From Planotetraspora phitsanulokensis (GTDB lineage: Bacteria; Actinomycetota; Actinomycetes; Streptosporangiales; Streptosporangiaceae): a stretch of 64,000 nucleotides of DNA. The notes under the pieces were generated by a model. The model saw only the letters and a program-made list of their open reading frames with translations. It ran no database searches and was not told the DNA's origin. Shown piece by piece: positions 16,892 to 25,899 of the stretch. Location: contig NZ_BOOP01000019.1 of the NCBI RefSeq assembly GCF_016863295.1, positions 124,001 through 188,000 of the forward strand, read 5' to 3'. Each line of letters opens with the position of its first letter. Within the stretch, counting starts at the first letter, position 1. A program made the translations under genes and the position numbers.

Positions 16892-17608
16892 TCAGCGCAG
16901 GTGGAAGACGACCTTCGGGCTCCTGAGGGGACCCGCGTAAGCCGACGCGACATAGGTGCCCGCCGCGGCGGACGATCGCCTGCTCGAGCAGTCGCTCCCC
17001 GAGAGCCGGCGGTCCCACTGGATCGTGCGGACGTAGGGGACGCCTCGCTGCAGCGTCTGCGTGTCGACGCCCGGTCCGCTGACGCAGTCGGCCGTCGACC
17101 AGACCCGGTCCGAGCCCGAGGTGACGCGCATCTCCAGCGCCCGCGGCCCCACGTCGACCGTGCACGCGACGCGGGCGGTGCTCACGATCGTCAGCAGGAA
17201 GTTCGGCGTCACGCCTCTGTTGTAGTAGTCCTGACCGGCCTGCAGGGCGACTACGAGGTCCTTGGCGTCGCACGGGTCACCCGCCCCCCTGGTCCGCGAG
17301 CCGGCCGACGCGCGCGAGGACGGCGTGGCCGACGCGGAGGGCAGCCGGCTGCCCGGCAGCAGGGCCGCGCTCGATGGGCCGGGAGACTTCGAAGCGAGCG
17401 GCGAGGGCAACGACACGACCATCGATTCCCCGGCCCCCGGCGAGGCCTTGACCCCGGTCGGACTCTCCGGCTTGCTGGACGCGCTCGAACACGCCCAGGC
17501 CACGACTGCGACGACGACGAGCATGCCGGTGAGCACCGACACCCGGCGCCGCCAGTAGACGTCCCCGCCCTCTACACCGACATCACCACGGAACGTGTCC
17601 GGATCCAT
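16892..17608 (-). CDS. membrane-anchored extracytoplasmic protein
   Basis: About 238 residues. One transmembrane helix (around residues 24-42) follows a short cytoplasmic segment; then a Ser/Pro-rich linker of about 70 residues and a C-terminal beta-rich domain with four cysteines. The domain pattern (NFLLTIVSTARVACTVDVGP, then DRVWSTADC) is seen in proteins encoded next to disA in other actinomycetes; function unknown. ATG 17608 lies six bases after CATACT on the minus strand, which favours it over the ATG at 17629. Divergent from mutY. Confidence 0.75.
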   Translation of the reverse strand: MDPDTFRGDVGVEGGDVYWRRRVSVLTGMLVVVAVVAWACSSASSKPESPTGVKASPGAGESMVVSLPSPLASKSPGPSSAALLPGSRLPSASATPSSRASAGSRTRGAGDPCDAKDLVVALQAGQDYYNRGVTPNFLLTIVSTARVACTVDVGPRALEMRVTSGSDRVWSTADCVSGPGVDTQTLQRGVPYVRTIQWDRRLSGSDCSSRRSSAAAGTYVASAYAGPLRSPKVVFHLR

Positions 17609-17722
17609 ACGCACAGTATGGTGAGTCATGGGCCGCCAGGGGAAACGGCTCGCCGCGCCGGCCCCCGACGGAGGCGCCGCGCGCGTGGCTTCCGTCCGGA
17701 CCTGCTCCGGAATGACCGGCGA

Positions 17723-17728
17723 TAAGGT
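17723..17728 (+). promoter_or_regulatory. -10 hexamer of the mutY promoter (leaderless)
   Basis: TAAGGT ends six bases before GTG 17735, and no ribosome site is present. Confidence 0.6.
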
Positions 17729-17734
17729 CGGACG

Positions 17735-18601
17735 GTGGCCGCCTCATTGCGTGAACCGATCCTCGACTGGTACGCCGAGCACAACCGCGACCTGCCCTGG
17801 CGGCGACCCGACGCGACCCCCTGGGGGATCCTCGTCAGCGAGATCATGCTCCAGCAGACCCCCGTCGTCCGAGTGTTGCCGATCTGGGCCGACTGGATGG
17901 ACCGCTGGCCCACCCCCGAGTCGCTCGCCCAGGAGCCGCCAGGCGAGGCCGTACGCCATTGGGGGCGCCTCGGCTATCCCCGCCGGGCCCTCAACCTGCA
18001 CGCGTGCGCCAAGGCCATCACCGTGGAGCACGGCGGCCGGGTGCCGTCCGCCTATGACGAGCTGCGCGCCCTGCCCGGCATCGGCGACTACACGGCGGCC
18101 GCCGTCGCCAGCTTCGCCTACGGGGGCAGCCACGCCGTCCTGGACACCAACGTCCGCCGGGTTCTCGCCAGAGCCGTACAGGGTGAGGAGTACCCGCCGA
18201 AGGCCCCCACGGCGGCGGAGCGGAGGCTGGCCGAGTCGCTGGTGCCGCCCGTCGGCGCCCCGCGCTGGGCGGTCGCCGTCATGGAGCTGGGCGCCCTGGT
18301 CTGCACGGCTCGTGCTCCCCGGTGCGACGACTGCCCCGTGGCCTCCCGGTGCGCCTGGAGGCTGGCGGGCCGACCGGCCCATGCGGGTCCGGCGCGGGTG
18401 GGGCAGACCTACGCGGGCACCGACCGCCAGTGCAGAGGGCGCCTGCTGGCCGTCCTGCGCGAGGCGTACGGCCCCGTGCCGAAGGAGGCGCTCGACGTGG
18501 TCTGGGACGACCACGCCCAGCGGGAGAGGGCGCTCGACGGCCTGCTCGACGACGGTCTGGCCGAAGTCCTCGACGACGGCACCTACCGCCTCCCCACCTG
18601 A
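17735..18601 (+). CDS. mutY: A/G-specific adenine DNA glycosylase MutY
   Basis: 288 residues. Catalytic Glu in SEIMLQQTPV, helix-hairpin-helix LPGIGDYTAAAVASFAYG with the catalytic Asp in HAVLDTNVRR, and the C-x6-C-x2-C-x5-C iron-sulfur loop (VCTARAPRCDDCPVASRC). MutY removes adenine mispaired with 8-oxoguanine. The C-terminal MutT-like recognition domain is reduced to about 70 residues, shorter than the roughly 350-residue E. coli form but normal for actinobacteria. Leaderless start at GTG 17735. Confidence 0.94.
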   Translation: MAASLREPILDWYAEHNRDLPWRRPDATPWGILVSEIMLQQTPVVRVLPIWADWMDRWPTPESLAQEPPGEAVRHWGRLGYPRRALNLHACAKAITVEHGGRVPSAYDELRALPGIGDYTAAAVASFAYGGSHAVLDTNVRRVLARAVQGEEYPPKAPTAAERRLAESLVPPVGAPRWAVAVMELGALVCTARAPRCDDCPVASRCAWRLAGRPAHAGPARVGQTYAGTDRQCRGRLLAVLREAYGPVPKEALDVVWDDHAQRERALDGLLDDGLAEVLDDGTYRLPT

Positions 18602-18620
18602 CCACACCCCCACCCCCGGG

Positions 18621-18740
18621 CGTGATCATGCGCAGGTTCGGCGAGATCCCGCCCGACCTGCGAAAACCCTGATCGTGATCATGGGCAGGTTCGGTGGAAC
18701 CCCGCCTCACCTGCGAAAACCAGGTGCGTGATCATGCAGC
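18621..18740. repeat. intergenic repeat, 53-base period (forward array)
   Basis: The 10-mer CGTGATCATG occurs at 18621, 18674 and 18727, exactly 53 bases apart. Between copies lies a hairpin-forming segment GCAGGTTCGG...ACCTGCGAAAACC. Two full units plus a partial third fill the convergent gap between mutY and the EboE-like gene. The reverse complement array is at 49812 and a single inverted pair at 35511. Confidence 0.85.
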
Positions 18741-18747
18741 GACGGAG

Positions 18748-19683
18748 TCAGGCGGCGAGCTTGAGGCCGAGATCGGTCAGGTTGCGGCGGGTCCAGTCGA
18801 GCTCGTCGGCGAGCCTGGCCACCAGGGCCGCCGGGCCCTTCGACTTGGGGGCCGTCCACTCGTGCGCCTCGACCTCGACATGGGCCGTGCCGTTGACCGC
18901 GCCGGACAGGATCGCGTTGAGCGTGTCCTGCAGCACCGGCTGCGTGCTCGGAATCTCCTGGCTGTGGTTGTGGACGTGTCCCAGCTTCACCACCGGAGCA
19001 CCCGCGAGAGCGAGCCCCCGCAGGGCGGCGCCCCGCTCCTCCGTGCCACAGGACAGGTGGCAGGCGTCCAGGCAGACGCCGAGGTGCTCGGAGTCGATCC
19101 CGCCGACCCGCGCCAGCGCCTGCTCCGTCGTTTCGAGGACGCAGCCCGGCCAGGGCTCGAATCCGACGCGGATGGTCTTGCCGGTCACGCTGTAGAGACC
19201 GCGCAGCTCACGCGAGAGCCGTTCGAGGCGGCGCGAGGCGATCGAGTGGAGGTCGGCGGGCCAGTCGCGACGCCAGCCGATCGGGATCGTCGAGATGCTG
19301 CCGAACCGCACGTCCTCGGGGAGCAGGAACGCGAGGATCTTCGCCAGCGCCATCGTGTAGCGGTACCGCTCGGGCTTGGCCCAGTCCGGCCCCGGAACCT
19401 CCTGGTTGTGACCGCCGGCCCCGTTGAGGCTGACCACCTCCAGGCCACGCTCCTCCAGCGAACGGCGCAGCCGTACTAGCTCGATGCGATCGGCGATGAG
19501 ATGGTCGGCGACGGCGGGCGCCAGCCACAGACCGATTCCGAGCCGATCGACGCCCAGCTTCCGCCGCACCGGCACCGCGTAGCGGGTGAGGTGGGCGATC
19601 AGGTTCTCCAGGTCCTCGGCCGGATGTACCCCAGCGTTGTAGGCCAGGTGAACGAGCGTCCCGTCGTCGTGCAACAGGCGCAT
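18748..19683 (-). CDS. EboE-like TIM-barrel protein
   Basis: 311 residues from ATG 19683, with GGGAGG six bases before it. The opening HLAYNAGVHPAEDLE and the RLGIGLWLAP strand match the EboE (metabolite traffic protein) family, a xylose-isomerase-like TIM barrel. Further metal-site candidates are VVSLNGAGGHNQ, RVGFEPWPG, LGVCLDACHL, VKLGHVHNH and HVEVEAHEW. In known ebo clusters EboE is encoded with EboA, B, C, D and F and is implicated in exporting a prenylated metabolite precursor; none of those genes is adjacent here, and the protein is shorter than typical EboE. It may be a stand-alone sugar-isomerase relative. Confidence 0.72.
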   Translation of the reverse strand: MRLLHDDGTLVHLAYNAGVHPAEDLENLIAHLTRYAVPVRRKLGVDRLGIGLWLAPAVADHLIADRIELVRLRRSLEERGLEVVSLNGAGGHNQEVPGPDWAKPERYRYTMALAKILAFLLPEDVRFGSISTIPIGWRRDWPADLHSIASRRLERLSRELRGLYSVTGKTIRVGFEPWPGCVLETTEQALARVGGIDSEHLGVCLDACHLSCGTEERGAALRGLALAGAPVVKLGHVHNHSQEIPSTQPVLQDTLNAILSGAVNGTAHVEVEAHEWTAPKSKGPAALVARLADELDWTRRNLTDLGLKLAA

Positions 19684-20048
19684 CAGATGCCTCCCAGACG
19701 TTGTGCACTCTCCGACCATGATCCACACGATCTGTCCCGATCGCATGGGGCCGAGGTCCTACTGGCACCGGGATCTTCCCGGCCTCGACCGAGCCTCCCG
19801 CGGATGCCCGGGTTCCCGCGTCCATCCCTCGGCGGATACGACTACTCCATCGGGATGATCTCGAGAGCGGTCTCGCCACGTTCGCCAACGTCATGATCCG
19901 CACCGAACCAGGCCAGACTCTACAGAGTGTAGTACTACGTTCGGTGGTGGGATACCCCGATCTCACGCAAAACCCGGAGCCGAGGTGAAGTCGTGCACGC
20001 GTCCGGCGCGAGGGCGCGGAGCTCGGCCACCGAACGCCCGGCACATGC
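19684..20048. other. gene-free stretch with a palindrome
   Basis: No supported gene. It holds the leader of the EboE-like gene and a perfect 10-base palindrome GTAGTACTAC (19929-19938), of the GT-N6-AC form used by GntR-family operators. No regulator of that family is encoded nearby. Confidence 0.4.
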
Positions 20049-20049
20049 G

Positions 20050-20083
20050 AAAAGGGGCGCCCCCGGTGGGGGCACCCCTTTTT
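20050..20083 (-). terminator. clpC terminator, probably bidirectional
   Basis: AAAGGGGCGCCCCC-GGT-GGGGGCACCCCTTTTT forms a strong stem flanked by A and T runs on both sides, 18 bases after the clpC stop. Confidence 0.92.
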
Positions 20084-20100
20084 CGGTCGTGCGGTCTAGC

Positions 20101-22602
20101 TCAGTTCTGGATCGGCTCGACGATCGAAGCCGCCGAGTCCGGAACCGCGGGAGTCTTGGACTCGCCGACGAAGGTGAACTTCGCCGCCTCGCCCTCTCCC
20201 TCGATGTCGATCTTGACGATCTGACCCGGACGCAGGTCGCCGTACAGGATCTTCTCGGACAGGGAGTCCTCCAGCTCGCGCTGGATCGTCCGGCGGAGCG
20301 GACGGGCACCCATGACCGGGTCGTATCCGCGGTCGGCGAGCAGCTGCTTCGCGGCCGGGGTCAGCGCCAGCGACATGTCGCGGTCCTTCAGGCGCTCGTC
20401 CACCTGGGCGAGCATCAGGTCCACGATCTGGATGATCTCCTTCGGCGTGAGCTGGTGGAAGACCACGATGTCGTCGACGCGGTTGAGGAACTCGGGCCGG
20501 AAGTGCTGCTTGAGCTCCTCCTGGACCTTCGACTTCATCCGGTCGTAGTTGCTCTCCGCGTCGTTCGTCTTCGCGAAGCCCACCCCGATGCCCTTGGAGA
20601 TGTCCCGGGTGCCGAGGTTGGTCGTCATGATGATGACGGTGTTCTTGAAGTCGACCACGCGACCCTGTGCGTCGGTCAGGCGACCGTCCTCGAGGATCTG
20701 GAGCAGCGAGTTGAAGATGTCCGGGTGGGCCTTCTCGATCTCGTCGAAGAGGACCACCGAGAACGGCTTGCGCCGCACCTTCTCGGTCAGCTGACCACCC
20801 TCCTCGTACCCGACGTAGCCGGGCGGGGAGCCGAACAGCCGCGAGACCGTGTGCTTCTCCATGAACTCCGACATGTCCAGCATGATCAGCGCGTCCTCGT
20901 CCCCGAAGAGGAACTCGGCGAGCGCCTTGGACAGCTCGGTCTTGCCGACGCCGGAGGGACCGGCGAAGATGAACGACCCTCCAGGCCTTCTCGGGTCCTT
21001 CAGGCCGGCACGCGTCCGGCGGATGGACCGGGACAGGCCCTTGATCGCGTCGTCCTGGCCGATGATCCGCTTGTGGAGCTCGTCCTCCATGCGGAGCAGC
21101 CGCTGCGACTCCTCCTCGGTCAGCTTGAAGACCGGGATGCCGGTGGCCGTCGCGAGCACCTCGGCGATGAGCTCCTCGGTGACCTCGGCGACGACGTCCA
21201 TGTCGCCGGCCTTCCACTCCTTCTCACGGCGCTCGCGCTTGAGCTGGAGCTGCTTCTCCTGGTCACGCAGGGCGGCGGCCTTCTCGAAGTCCTGCGCGTC
21301 TATCGCGGACTCCTTCTCACGCCGCACGTTGGCGATCTTCTCGTCGTACTCGCGCAGGTCCGGCGGAGCGGTCATCCGGCGGATGCGCATCCGGGACCCG
21401 GCCTCGTCGATGAGGTCGATCGCCTTGTCCGGCAGGAACCGGTCGCTGATGTACCGGTCGGCCAGCTGGGCGGCGGCCACGAGGGCGCCGTCGGTGATGG
21501 AGACCCGGTGGTGCGCCTCGTAGCGGTCGCGCAGGCCCTTGAGGATCTCGATCGTGTGGCTGAGGCTCGGCTCGGCCACCTGGATCGGCTGGAAGCGCCG
21601 CTCGAGCGCGGCGTCCTTCTCCAGGTGCTTGCGATACTCGTCCAGCGTCGTCGCACCGATGGTCTGGAGCTCGCCGCGGGCCAGCATCGGCTTGAGGATG
21701 CTCGCCGCGTCGATCGCGCCTTCGGCGGCGCCCGCTCCGACCAGCGTGTGCAGCTCGTCGATGAACAGGATGATGTCGCCGCGGGTGCGGATCTCCTTCA
21801 GCACCTTCTTGAGGCGCTCCTCGAAGTCACCGCGGTAGCGGGAGCCGGCCACCAGGGCACCCAGGTCGAGGGTGTAGAGCTGCTTGTCCTTGAGCGTCTC
21901 GGGCACCTCGCCCTTGACGATCTTCTGCGACAGGCCCTCCACGACGGCGGTCTTGCCGACGCCGGGCTCTCCCACCAGAACCGGGTTGTTCTTGGTCCTC
22001 CGGGAGAGGACCTGCATGACCCGCTCGATCTCCTTCTCCCGGCCGATGACCGGGTCGAGCTTGCCCTCCCGGGCGGCCTGCGTCAGGTTGCGGCCAAACT
22101 GGTCCAGCACAAGCGAGGTCGAAGGAGCGGCCTCCTGCGGCCCACCGGCCGCAGCGGGCTCCTTCTGGTAGCCATGGAGCAACTGGATGACCTGCTGCCG
22201 CACTCTGTTGAGATCGGCCCCCAGCTTCACCAGCACCTGGGCCGCCACACCTTCACCCTCGCGGATGAGACCGAGCAGGATGTGCTCGGTGCCAATGTAG
22301 TTGTGGCCGAGCTGCAGGGCCTCGCGGAGCGACAGCTCAAGGACCTTCTTCGCGCGCGGGGTGAAGGGAATGTGCCCCGACGGCGCAGACTGGCCCTGGC
22401 CGATGATCTCCTCGACCTGCTGGCGCACACCCTCAAGGCTGATGCCCAGGCTCTCCAGAGCCTTGGCCGCAACGCCCTCACCCTCATGGATCAAGCCAAG
22501 AAGAATGTGCTCAGTACCGATGTAGTTGTGGTTGAGCATCCGGGCCTCTTCCTGAGCCAGGACGACAACCCGCCGCGCACGGTCGGTGAACCTTTCGAAC
22601 AT
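20101..22602 (-). CDS. clpC: ATP-dependent unfoldase ClpC
   Basis: 833 residues. Start ATG 22602 ([13 protein letters not shown]) follows GAGGAG at good spacing; the frame's upstream extension is not coding. Two N-terminal Clp repeats ([14 protein letters not shown] and again [14 protein letters not shown]), NBD1 with Walker A GEPGVGKT, a UVR-type middle region, and NBD2 with GPSGVGKT are all intact. ClpC threads substrates into the ClpP1P2 peptidase, is essential in mycobacteria and is the target of cyclomarin and related antibiotics. A ClgR-type box lies 164 bases upstream. Confidence 0.97.
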   Translation of the reverse strand: MFERFTDRARRVVVLAQEEARMLNHNYIGTEHILLGLIHEGEGVAAKALESLGISLEGVRQQVEEIIGQGQSAPSGHIPFTPRAKKVLELSLREALQLGHNYIGTEHILLGLIREGEGVAAQVLVKLGADLNRVRQQVIQLLHGYQKEPAAAGGPQEAAPSTSLVLDQFGRNLTQAAREGKLDPVIGREKEIERVMQVLSRRTKNNPVLVGEPGVGKTAVVEGLSQKIVKGEVPETLKDKQLYTLDLGALVAGSRYRGDFEERLKKVLKEIRTRGDIILFIDELHTLVGAGAAEGAIDAASILKPMLARGELQTIGATTLDEYRKHLEKDAALERRFQPIQVAEPSLSHTIEILKGLRDRYEAHHRVSITDGALVAAAQLADRYISDRFLPDKAIDLIDEAGSRMRIRRMTAPPDLREYDEKIANVRREKESAIDAQDFEKAAALRDQEKQLQLKRERREKEWKAGDMDVVAEVTEELIAEVLATATGIPVFKLTEEESQRLLRMEDELHKRIIGQDDAIKGLSRSIRRTRAGLKDPRRPGGSFIFAGPSGVGKTELSKALAEFLFGDEDALIMLDMSEFMEKHTVSRLFGSPPGYVGYEEGGQLTEKVRRKPFSVVLFDEIEKAHPDIFNSLLQILEDGRLTDAQGRVVDFKNTVIIMTTNLGTRDISKGIGVGFAKTNDAESNYDRMKSKVQEELKQHFRPEFLNRVDDIVVFHQLTPKEIIQIVDLMLAQVDERLKDRDMSLALTPAAKQLLADRGYDPVMGARPLRRTIQRELEDSLSEKILYGDLRPGQIVKIDIEGEGEAAKFTFVGESKTPAVPDSAASIVEPIQN

Positions 22603-22765
22603 CTCGTCGCTCCTCACAGAGCGGTCAGGCGGACCAGGGAGATCCGGCCCGTCGTTCCGCATGGTAGCCCCGACCCAGCGACCGCTCCCATAGCAGAAGG
22701 GTTCCCCGAGAGCGAGGCGTTCACCCTCTATCCAACCCCGTGATGGGCGCCAGATGTTCCGGATA

Positions 22766-22779
22766 CGCCGCAAGCGAAC
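22766..22779 (-). promoter_or_regulatory. ClgR-type activator box upstream of clpC
   Basis: On the minus strand the sequence GTTCGC-TTGCG-GCG matches the GTTCGC-N5-GCG operator of ClgR, the activator of clp genes in Streptomyces and Corynebacterium. Confidence 0.72.
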
Positions 22780-22804
22780 GAGGTTTTAGCAGACTACAAA
22801 CAGA

Positions 22805-22859
22805 ATCGCGCGGTTATCCCGATCGTCAGAACATCCGACGACTGGCATAACCGCGCGAT
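22805..22859 (-). terminator. lsr2 terminator hairpin
   Basis: Thirteen-base perfect arms ATCGCGCGGTTAT (22805-22817) and ATAACCGCGCGAT (22847-22859) with a 29-base loop, 12 bases after the lsr2 stop; on the minus strand a short T-rich tail follows. Confidence 0.65.
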
Positions 22860-22870
22860 CAAGGGCGCAG

Positions 22871-23215
22871 TTAGTGAGCTGCGTCGTAGGCTTCGACGAT
22901 CGACGCGGCAATACGTCCGCGCTCGCTCACAGGGTGACCGTGCGACTTGGCCCAAGCGCGGATCTCCGCGCTCTTCTCCCGGCTCATCGCACGCTGTGCG
23001 CTACCACTCGGACCACGACGACGGCCTCGGACCGAACCGGATTCGGCTCGCCGCGCACCGCCGACGAAAGGTGACAGAGCATCGCGAAGCCGCTTGGCGT
23101 TGCCATCGCTCAGGTCAATCTCATAAGAGGTACCGTCAATCGCGAACGCCACCGTCTCATTGGCCTCGCCGCCATCGAGATCATCGATGAGAATCACCTG
23201 TGTGTGCTTGGCCAT
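22871..23215 (-). CDS. lsr2: nucleoid-associated xenogeneic silencer Lsr2
   Basis: 114 residues from ATG 23215 with AAAGGA upstream. The N-terminal dimerisation beta-sheet (VILIDDLDGGEANETVAF and YEIDLSDGNAKRL) and the C-terminal AT-minor-groove binder with its RGR hook (VSERGRIAASIVEAY) are both present, joined by a basic linker. Lsr2 binds AT-rich DNA and silences horizontally acquired genes and specialised metabolism. Its position next to clpC matches the M. tuberculosis order lysS-lsr2-clpC1, though here lysS has moved about 5 kb away. Confidence 0.96.
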   Translation of the reverse strand: MAKHTQVILIDDLDGGEANETVAFAIDGTSYEIDLSDGNAKRLRDALSPFVGGARRAESGSVRGRRRGPSGSAQRAMSREKSAEIRAWAKSHGHPVSERGRIAASIVEAYDAAH

Positions 23216-23287
23216 CCGGCAATCCTTTCGCGGAGCATAGTTTGATTCGTCAGCCAAACATATACCCGGTTTCCCGTGGCTGACAAT

Positions 23288-23452
23288 TCAAGTTTGTGGA
23301 TTCTCAGGAACCTGTGAGCTTGCTGAGTTCTCCCGCGACTCCGGTGTCGAGCGCAAGCCGGCGGCATCGGAACGTACCAACTTTACGATGCCGTACACGA
23401 CCGCTCCCGCGGCGACCACGGAAGGTATCAAGGCGGACAATACATCTGTCAT
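23288..23452 (-). CDS. 54-residue single-helix membrane protein
   Basis: From ATG 23452, a short lead MTDVLSALI is followed by one hydrophobic helix (SVVAAGAVVYGIVKLV), a basic residue pair and a polar Ser/Glu/Gln tail. Only a weak ribosome site is visible. The clean helix and positive-inside flank support a real protein; function unknown. The longer open frame upstream is Arg-rich and unlikely. Confidence 0.45.
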   Translation of the reverse strand: MTDVLSALIPSVVAAGAVVYGIVKLVRSDAAGLRSTPESRENSASSQVPENPQT

Positions 23453-23770
23453 TCTGACTCGCTTGCGCCGGGGGTGTCTTTCGCGGCACCCGCGTGAATT
23501 TCGGGATGACGTCCGGCCACCGTGGCGTTCTGCTCTGGAGGGCGTCATCTCGACGATAGCGCCGCCGGGACCTGCTCCTCCTTCCGGGGGGCGCCTGCCG
23601 ACCGGAAGGTAATCCGTGTCTCTCCAGCCGCCTTACCGGATGCGGAGAAATCATACCCAGGAATGCCAAGTGGGACGGTCCGCCGAAGCGGCCGCCCCAC
23701 CTTTCGCCCTGAGTTCAGTGGCATAGATCGCACTGTGTCGGGGCCATGTCACGCTGATTTCACCGCTGTG
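23453..23770. other. gene-free stretch with a hairpin
   Basis: No supported gene. A stem at 23670-23700 (GTGGG..CGG..CCGC-CGAA-GCGG..CG..CCCAC) lies downstream of the RDD gene on the minus strand and could end its transcript; there is no strong T run. Confidence 0.4.
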
Positions 23771-24391
23771 TCAGCGCGGCGCCTTCACCACGAGAGTCCC
23801 GGCGACCTTGTCGTGAAGTCCCTGCTGAAGGGGCTTGTCCACGATGAGCATGATGCCGAGCACGAGGACGAAGAGCCCTGCGAGGAACCCGATGACCGGA
23901 ATCCCGTAGAGCACCAGGATGCCGGGGAAGATGCCCGAGCGCTTCATCAGGGCGGAGGAATCCGGCTTCGCGCCCCCCACTCCGACGAGCTGGATCTTCA
24001 TGGCCTTCTTGCCGAAGGTCTGACCGTCCTTGGAGTGCAGCACGTAGTCGTAGGCCGCATATGCGCCCCAAGCGATCACCGCGGCGAGGAATCCCGGCAA
24101 AAACAGGTTGCCCGTGGGGTTCGTCAGCAGGTCGGCCAGGCTCGGCTGGAAGATCGAGTTGAGGATGCCGAGGATAATCCAGTACACGACGCCGAAGATG
24201 AGCCCGTCGATGATTCGCGCGACCAATCGCTCCCACCATTCGGCGAGCGGGGCCGGGGCGCCCGGAGGAAGGGGCGCGCCTTGGGGAGCCGCTCCATAAG
24301 GGCCGTAGCCGGGAGGTGGCGGATATCCACCGGGGGGCGGCGTCGGGGCGGACTCATATGGATTCTGGCCGGGGGGTGGTTCCGCAGTCAT
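23771..24391 (-). CDS. RDD-family membrane protein
   Basis: 206 residues. A Pro/Gly/Tyr-rich cytoplasmic N-terminus of about 45 residues precedes an RDD domain: ERLVARIIDGLIFGVVYW begins the first helix with the signature Arg-Asp pair, DGQTFGKKAMKIQLV is the central amphipathic segment, and PLQQGLHDKVAGTLVV closes it. RDD proteins have three helices and are suspected transporters or stress membrane proteins; a few act as sodium/proton antiporters. Its paralogue lies immediately upstream on the same strand. Confidence 0.88.
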   Translation of the reverse strand: MTAEPPPGQNPYESAPTPPPGGYPPPPGYGPYGAAPQGAPLPPGAPAPLAEWWERLVARIIDGLIFGVVYWIILGILNSIFQPSLADLLTNPTGNLFLPGFLAAVIAWGAYAAYDYVLHSKDGQTFGKKAMKIQLVGVGGAKPDSSALMKRSGIFPGILVLYGIPVIGFLAGLFVLVLGIMLIVDKPLQQGLHDKVAGTLVVKAPR

Positions 24392-24510
24392 TGGTCACCT
24401 CTCGTGACGGCGTGGGGACATGCGTCGGTCAAGCATCGCACGGGATACCCCGCCCGTTACGGCTTTTAGTGCGTACCTCCACACTGCGCGCCACTTGTAT
24501 CGAAGATACG

Positions 24511-24547
24511 AAAACGGGGCCGATGGTCCGTTCCATCGACCCCGTTA
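24511..24547 (-). terminator. rho-independent terminator of the second RDD gene
   Basis: AACGGGGTCGATGG-AACGGA-CCATCGGCCCCGTTTTC on the minus strand: a stem with a short loop and a T run, directly after the stop at 24555. Confidence 0.9.
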
Positions 24548-24554
24548 TGTAGCA

Positions 24555-25778
24555 CTACTTGACCTTGACCACGATCGTGTTGGCGACCTTGTCGTGCAAC
24601 GCCTGGCTCAGCGGCTTATCCCAAAGGAGCCAGAGGACATTCACCAAGGCGAAGATGCCGGCGAGCCAGCCCACCAAGGGAATCCATCGGATCAGTTGCG
24701 GCCCGTAGAGCACACCGGCCCGCTTGGCCGCCACATCCTGCTGAAGGCCCTCCGGGCCGAGCGTTCCGCCGACGGGGACGACCTTGATCCCCATGACGAT
24801 CTTTCCGACGGTCTGCCCCCGCTGGCGCAACATGAGGAATTCGTACGCGATCATCACGGCGCCGCTGACCAAAGCGATGAGCAGGCCGGCGAGGAACACG
24901 CCGCTTTCGAGGGTCACCGCCCCCGAGTCGGGGTCGTAACCGGCTCGCGTGACCACGATGGCGGTGATGATCGCCGTGATGATGAAGAACGGGACGCCGA
25001 CGATGACGCCGTCGACGATCCTTGCGACCAGTCGCTGCCACCACTCGGCGAGCGGCGCGGGCGCTCCCGGCGGGACCGCACCCTGAGCGCCGTACGGCTG
25101 GCCGTATCCCGGCTGACCGTACCCAGGCTGTCCATACGCCGGCTGACCGTACCCGGGCTGCCCGTAGGGCTGCTGACCGTATCCAGGCTGCCCGTAGCCC
25201 TGGCCATAGGGCTGCTGCTGGCCGTAACCCGGCTGACCCTGGCCGTACTGCTGCGTCTGGCCGTAGTCGGGCTGGCCGTAGTCAGGCTGGCCGTAACCCT
25301 GCTGGGGATAGCCCTGCTGACCGTAACCCTGTTGCCCGTAGCCCTGCTGGCCGTAACCCTGCTGACCCTGGCCGTACGGCTGGGCCGGCTGCTGACCATA
25401 GGGGTTGGCGGGTTGCTGCCCGTAGCCTCCCTGATCGGGGGACTGCGCCGGCTGCTGGCCGTACGGGTTGCCGGGCTGCTGGGGGTTGCCGGGCTGCTGG
25501 GGGTTGCCGGGCTGCTGGGGGTTGCCACCCTGCTGCGCCTGCTGGCCGTAGCCCTGTTGCCCGTAGCCCTGCTGGCCGTACTGCTGCTGTCCGTAGCCCT
25601 GCCGGCCAGGGTCCTGTTGGCCGTATCCGTAGCCCTGCGGCTGACCCGGCGGACCGACGATCGTGACGTCCGGGTCGTAGCCCTGCTGGGACTGCTCGGT
25701 GTCCTGGCGGTCGCGTCCGCGGCCGGAAGACGAACCTTCCGGATTTCCCTGCGGGTACGGCGGCTGTCCAGTGCTCAC
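24555..25778 (-). CDS. RDD-family membrane protein with long Gly-Tyr-Gln-rich N-terminus
   Basis: 407 residues from GTG 25778, with GAGGTG upstream. Residues from about 55 to 245 are almost entirely repeats of YGQQG, GQPGYG and NPQQPG, a prion-like, low-complexity sequence. The C-terminal 165 residues form an RDD domain ([50 protein letters not shown]). The tail would sit in the cytoplasm and may cluster the protein by weak aromatic interactions, as in other YG/Q-rich proteins. DNA repeats underlying it span roughly 25090-25650. Paralogous to the neighbouring shorter RDD protein. Confidence 0.87.
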   Translation of the reverse strand: MSTGQPPYPQGNPEGSSSGRGRDRQDTEQSQQGYDPDVTIVGPPGQPQGYGYGQQDPGRQGYGQQQYGQQGYGQQGYGQQAQQGGNPQQPGNPQQPGNPQQPGNPYGQQPAQSPDQGGYGQQPANPYGQQPAQPYGQGQQGYGQQGYGQQGYGQQGYPQQGYGQPDYGQPDYGQTQQYGQGQPGYGQQQPYGQGYGQPGYGQQPYGQPGYGQPAYGQPGYGQPGYGQPYGAQGAVPPGAPAPLAEWWQRLVARIVDGVIVGVPFFIITAIITAIVVTRAGYDPDSGAVTLESGVFLAGLLIALVSGAVMIAYEFLMLRQRGQTVGKIVMGIKVVPVGGTLGPEGLQQDVAAKRAGVLYGPQLIRWIPLVGWLAGIFALVNVLWLLWDKPLSQALHDKVANTIVVKVK

Positions 25779-25899
25779 CGTGTCACCTCGTTTCGAGTGC
25801 GCGTGCGGCACATCGTCAGGCTCGCATGCTGATATCGCCTAACGTATCGAGAGGTATATCAACAGTCACCTTCACGTGATGTCAGCCGCGCAGTCGCGA

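Noticed and set aside
18621-18740. Possible CRISPR array
   Set aside because: Only three cores, and the segments between them are themselves copies rather than unique spacers; no cas gene is present.
22603-22773. 57-codon N-terminal extension of ClpC
   Set aside because: GAGGAG precedes ATG 22602 and the ClpC N-domain begins there; the extension lacks family similarity.
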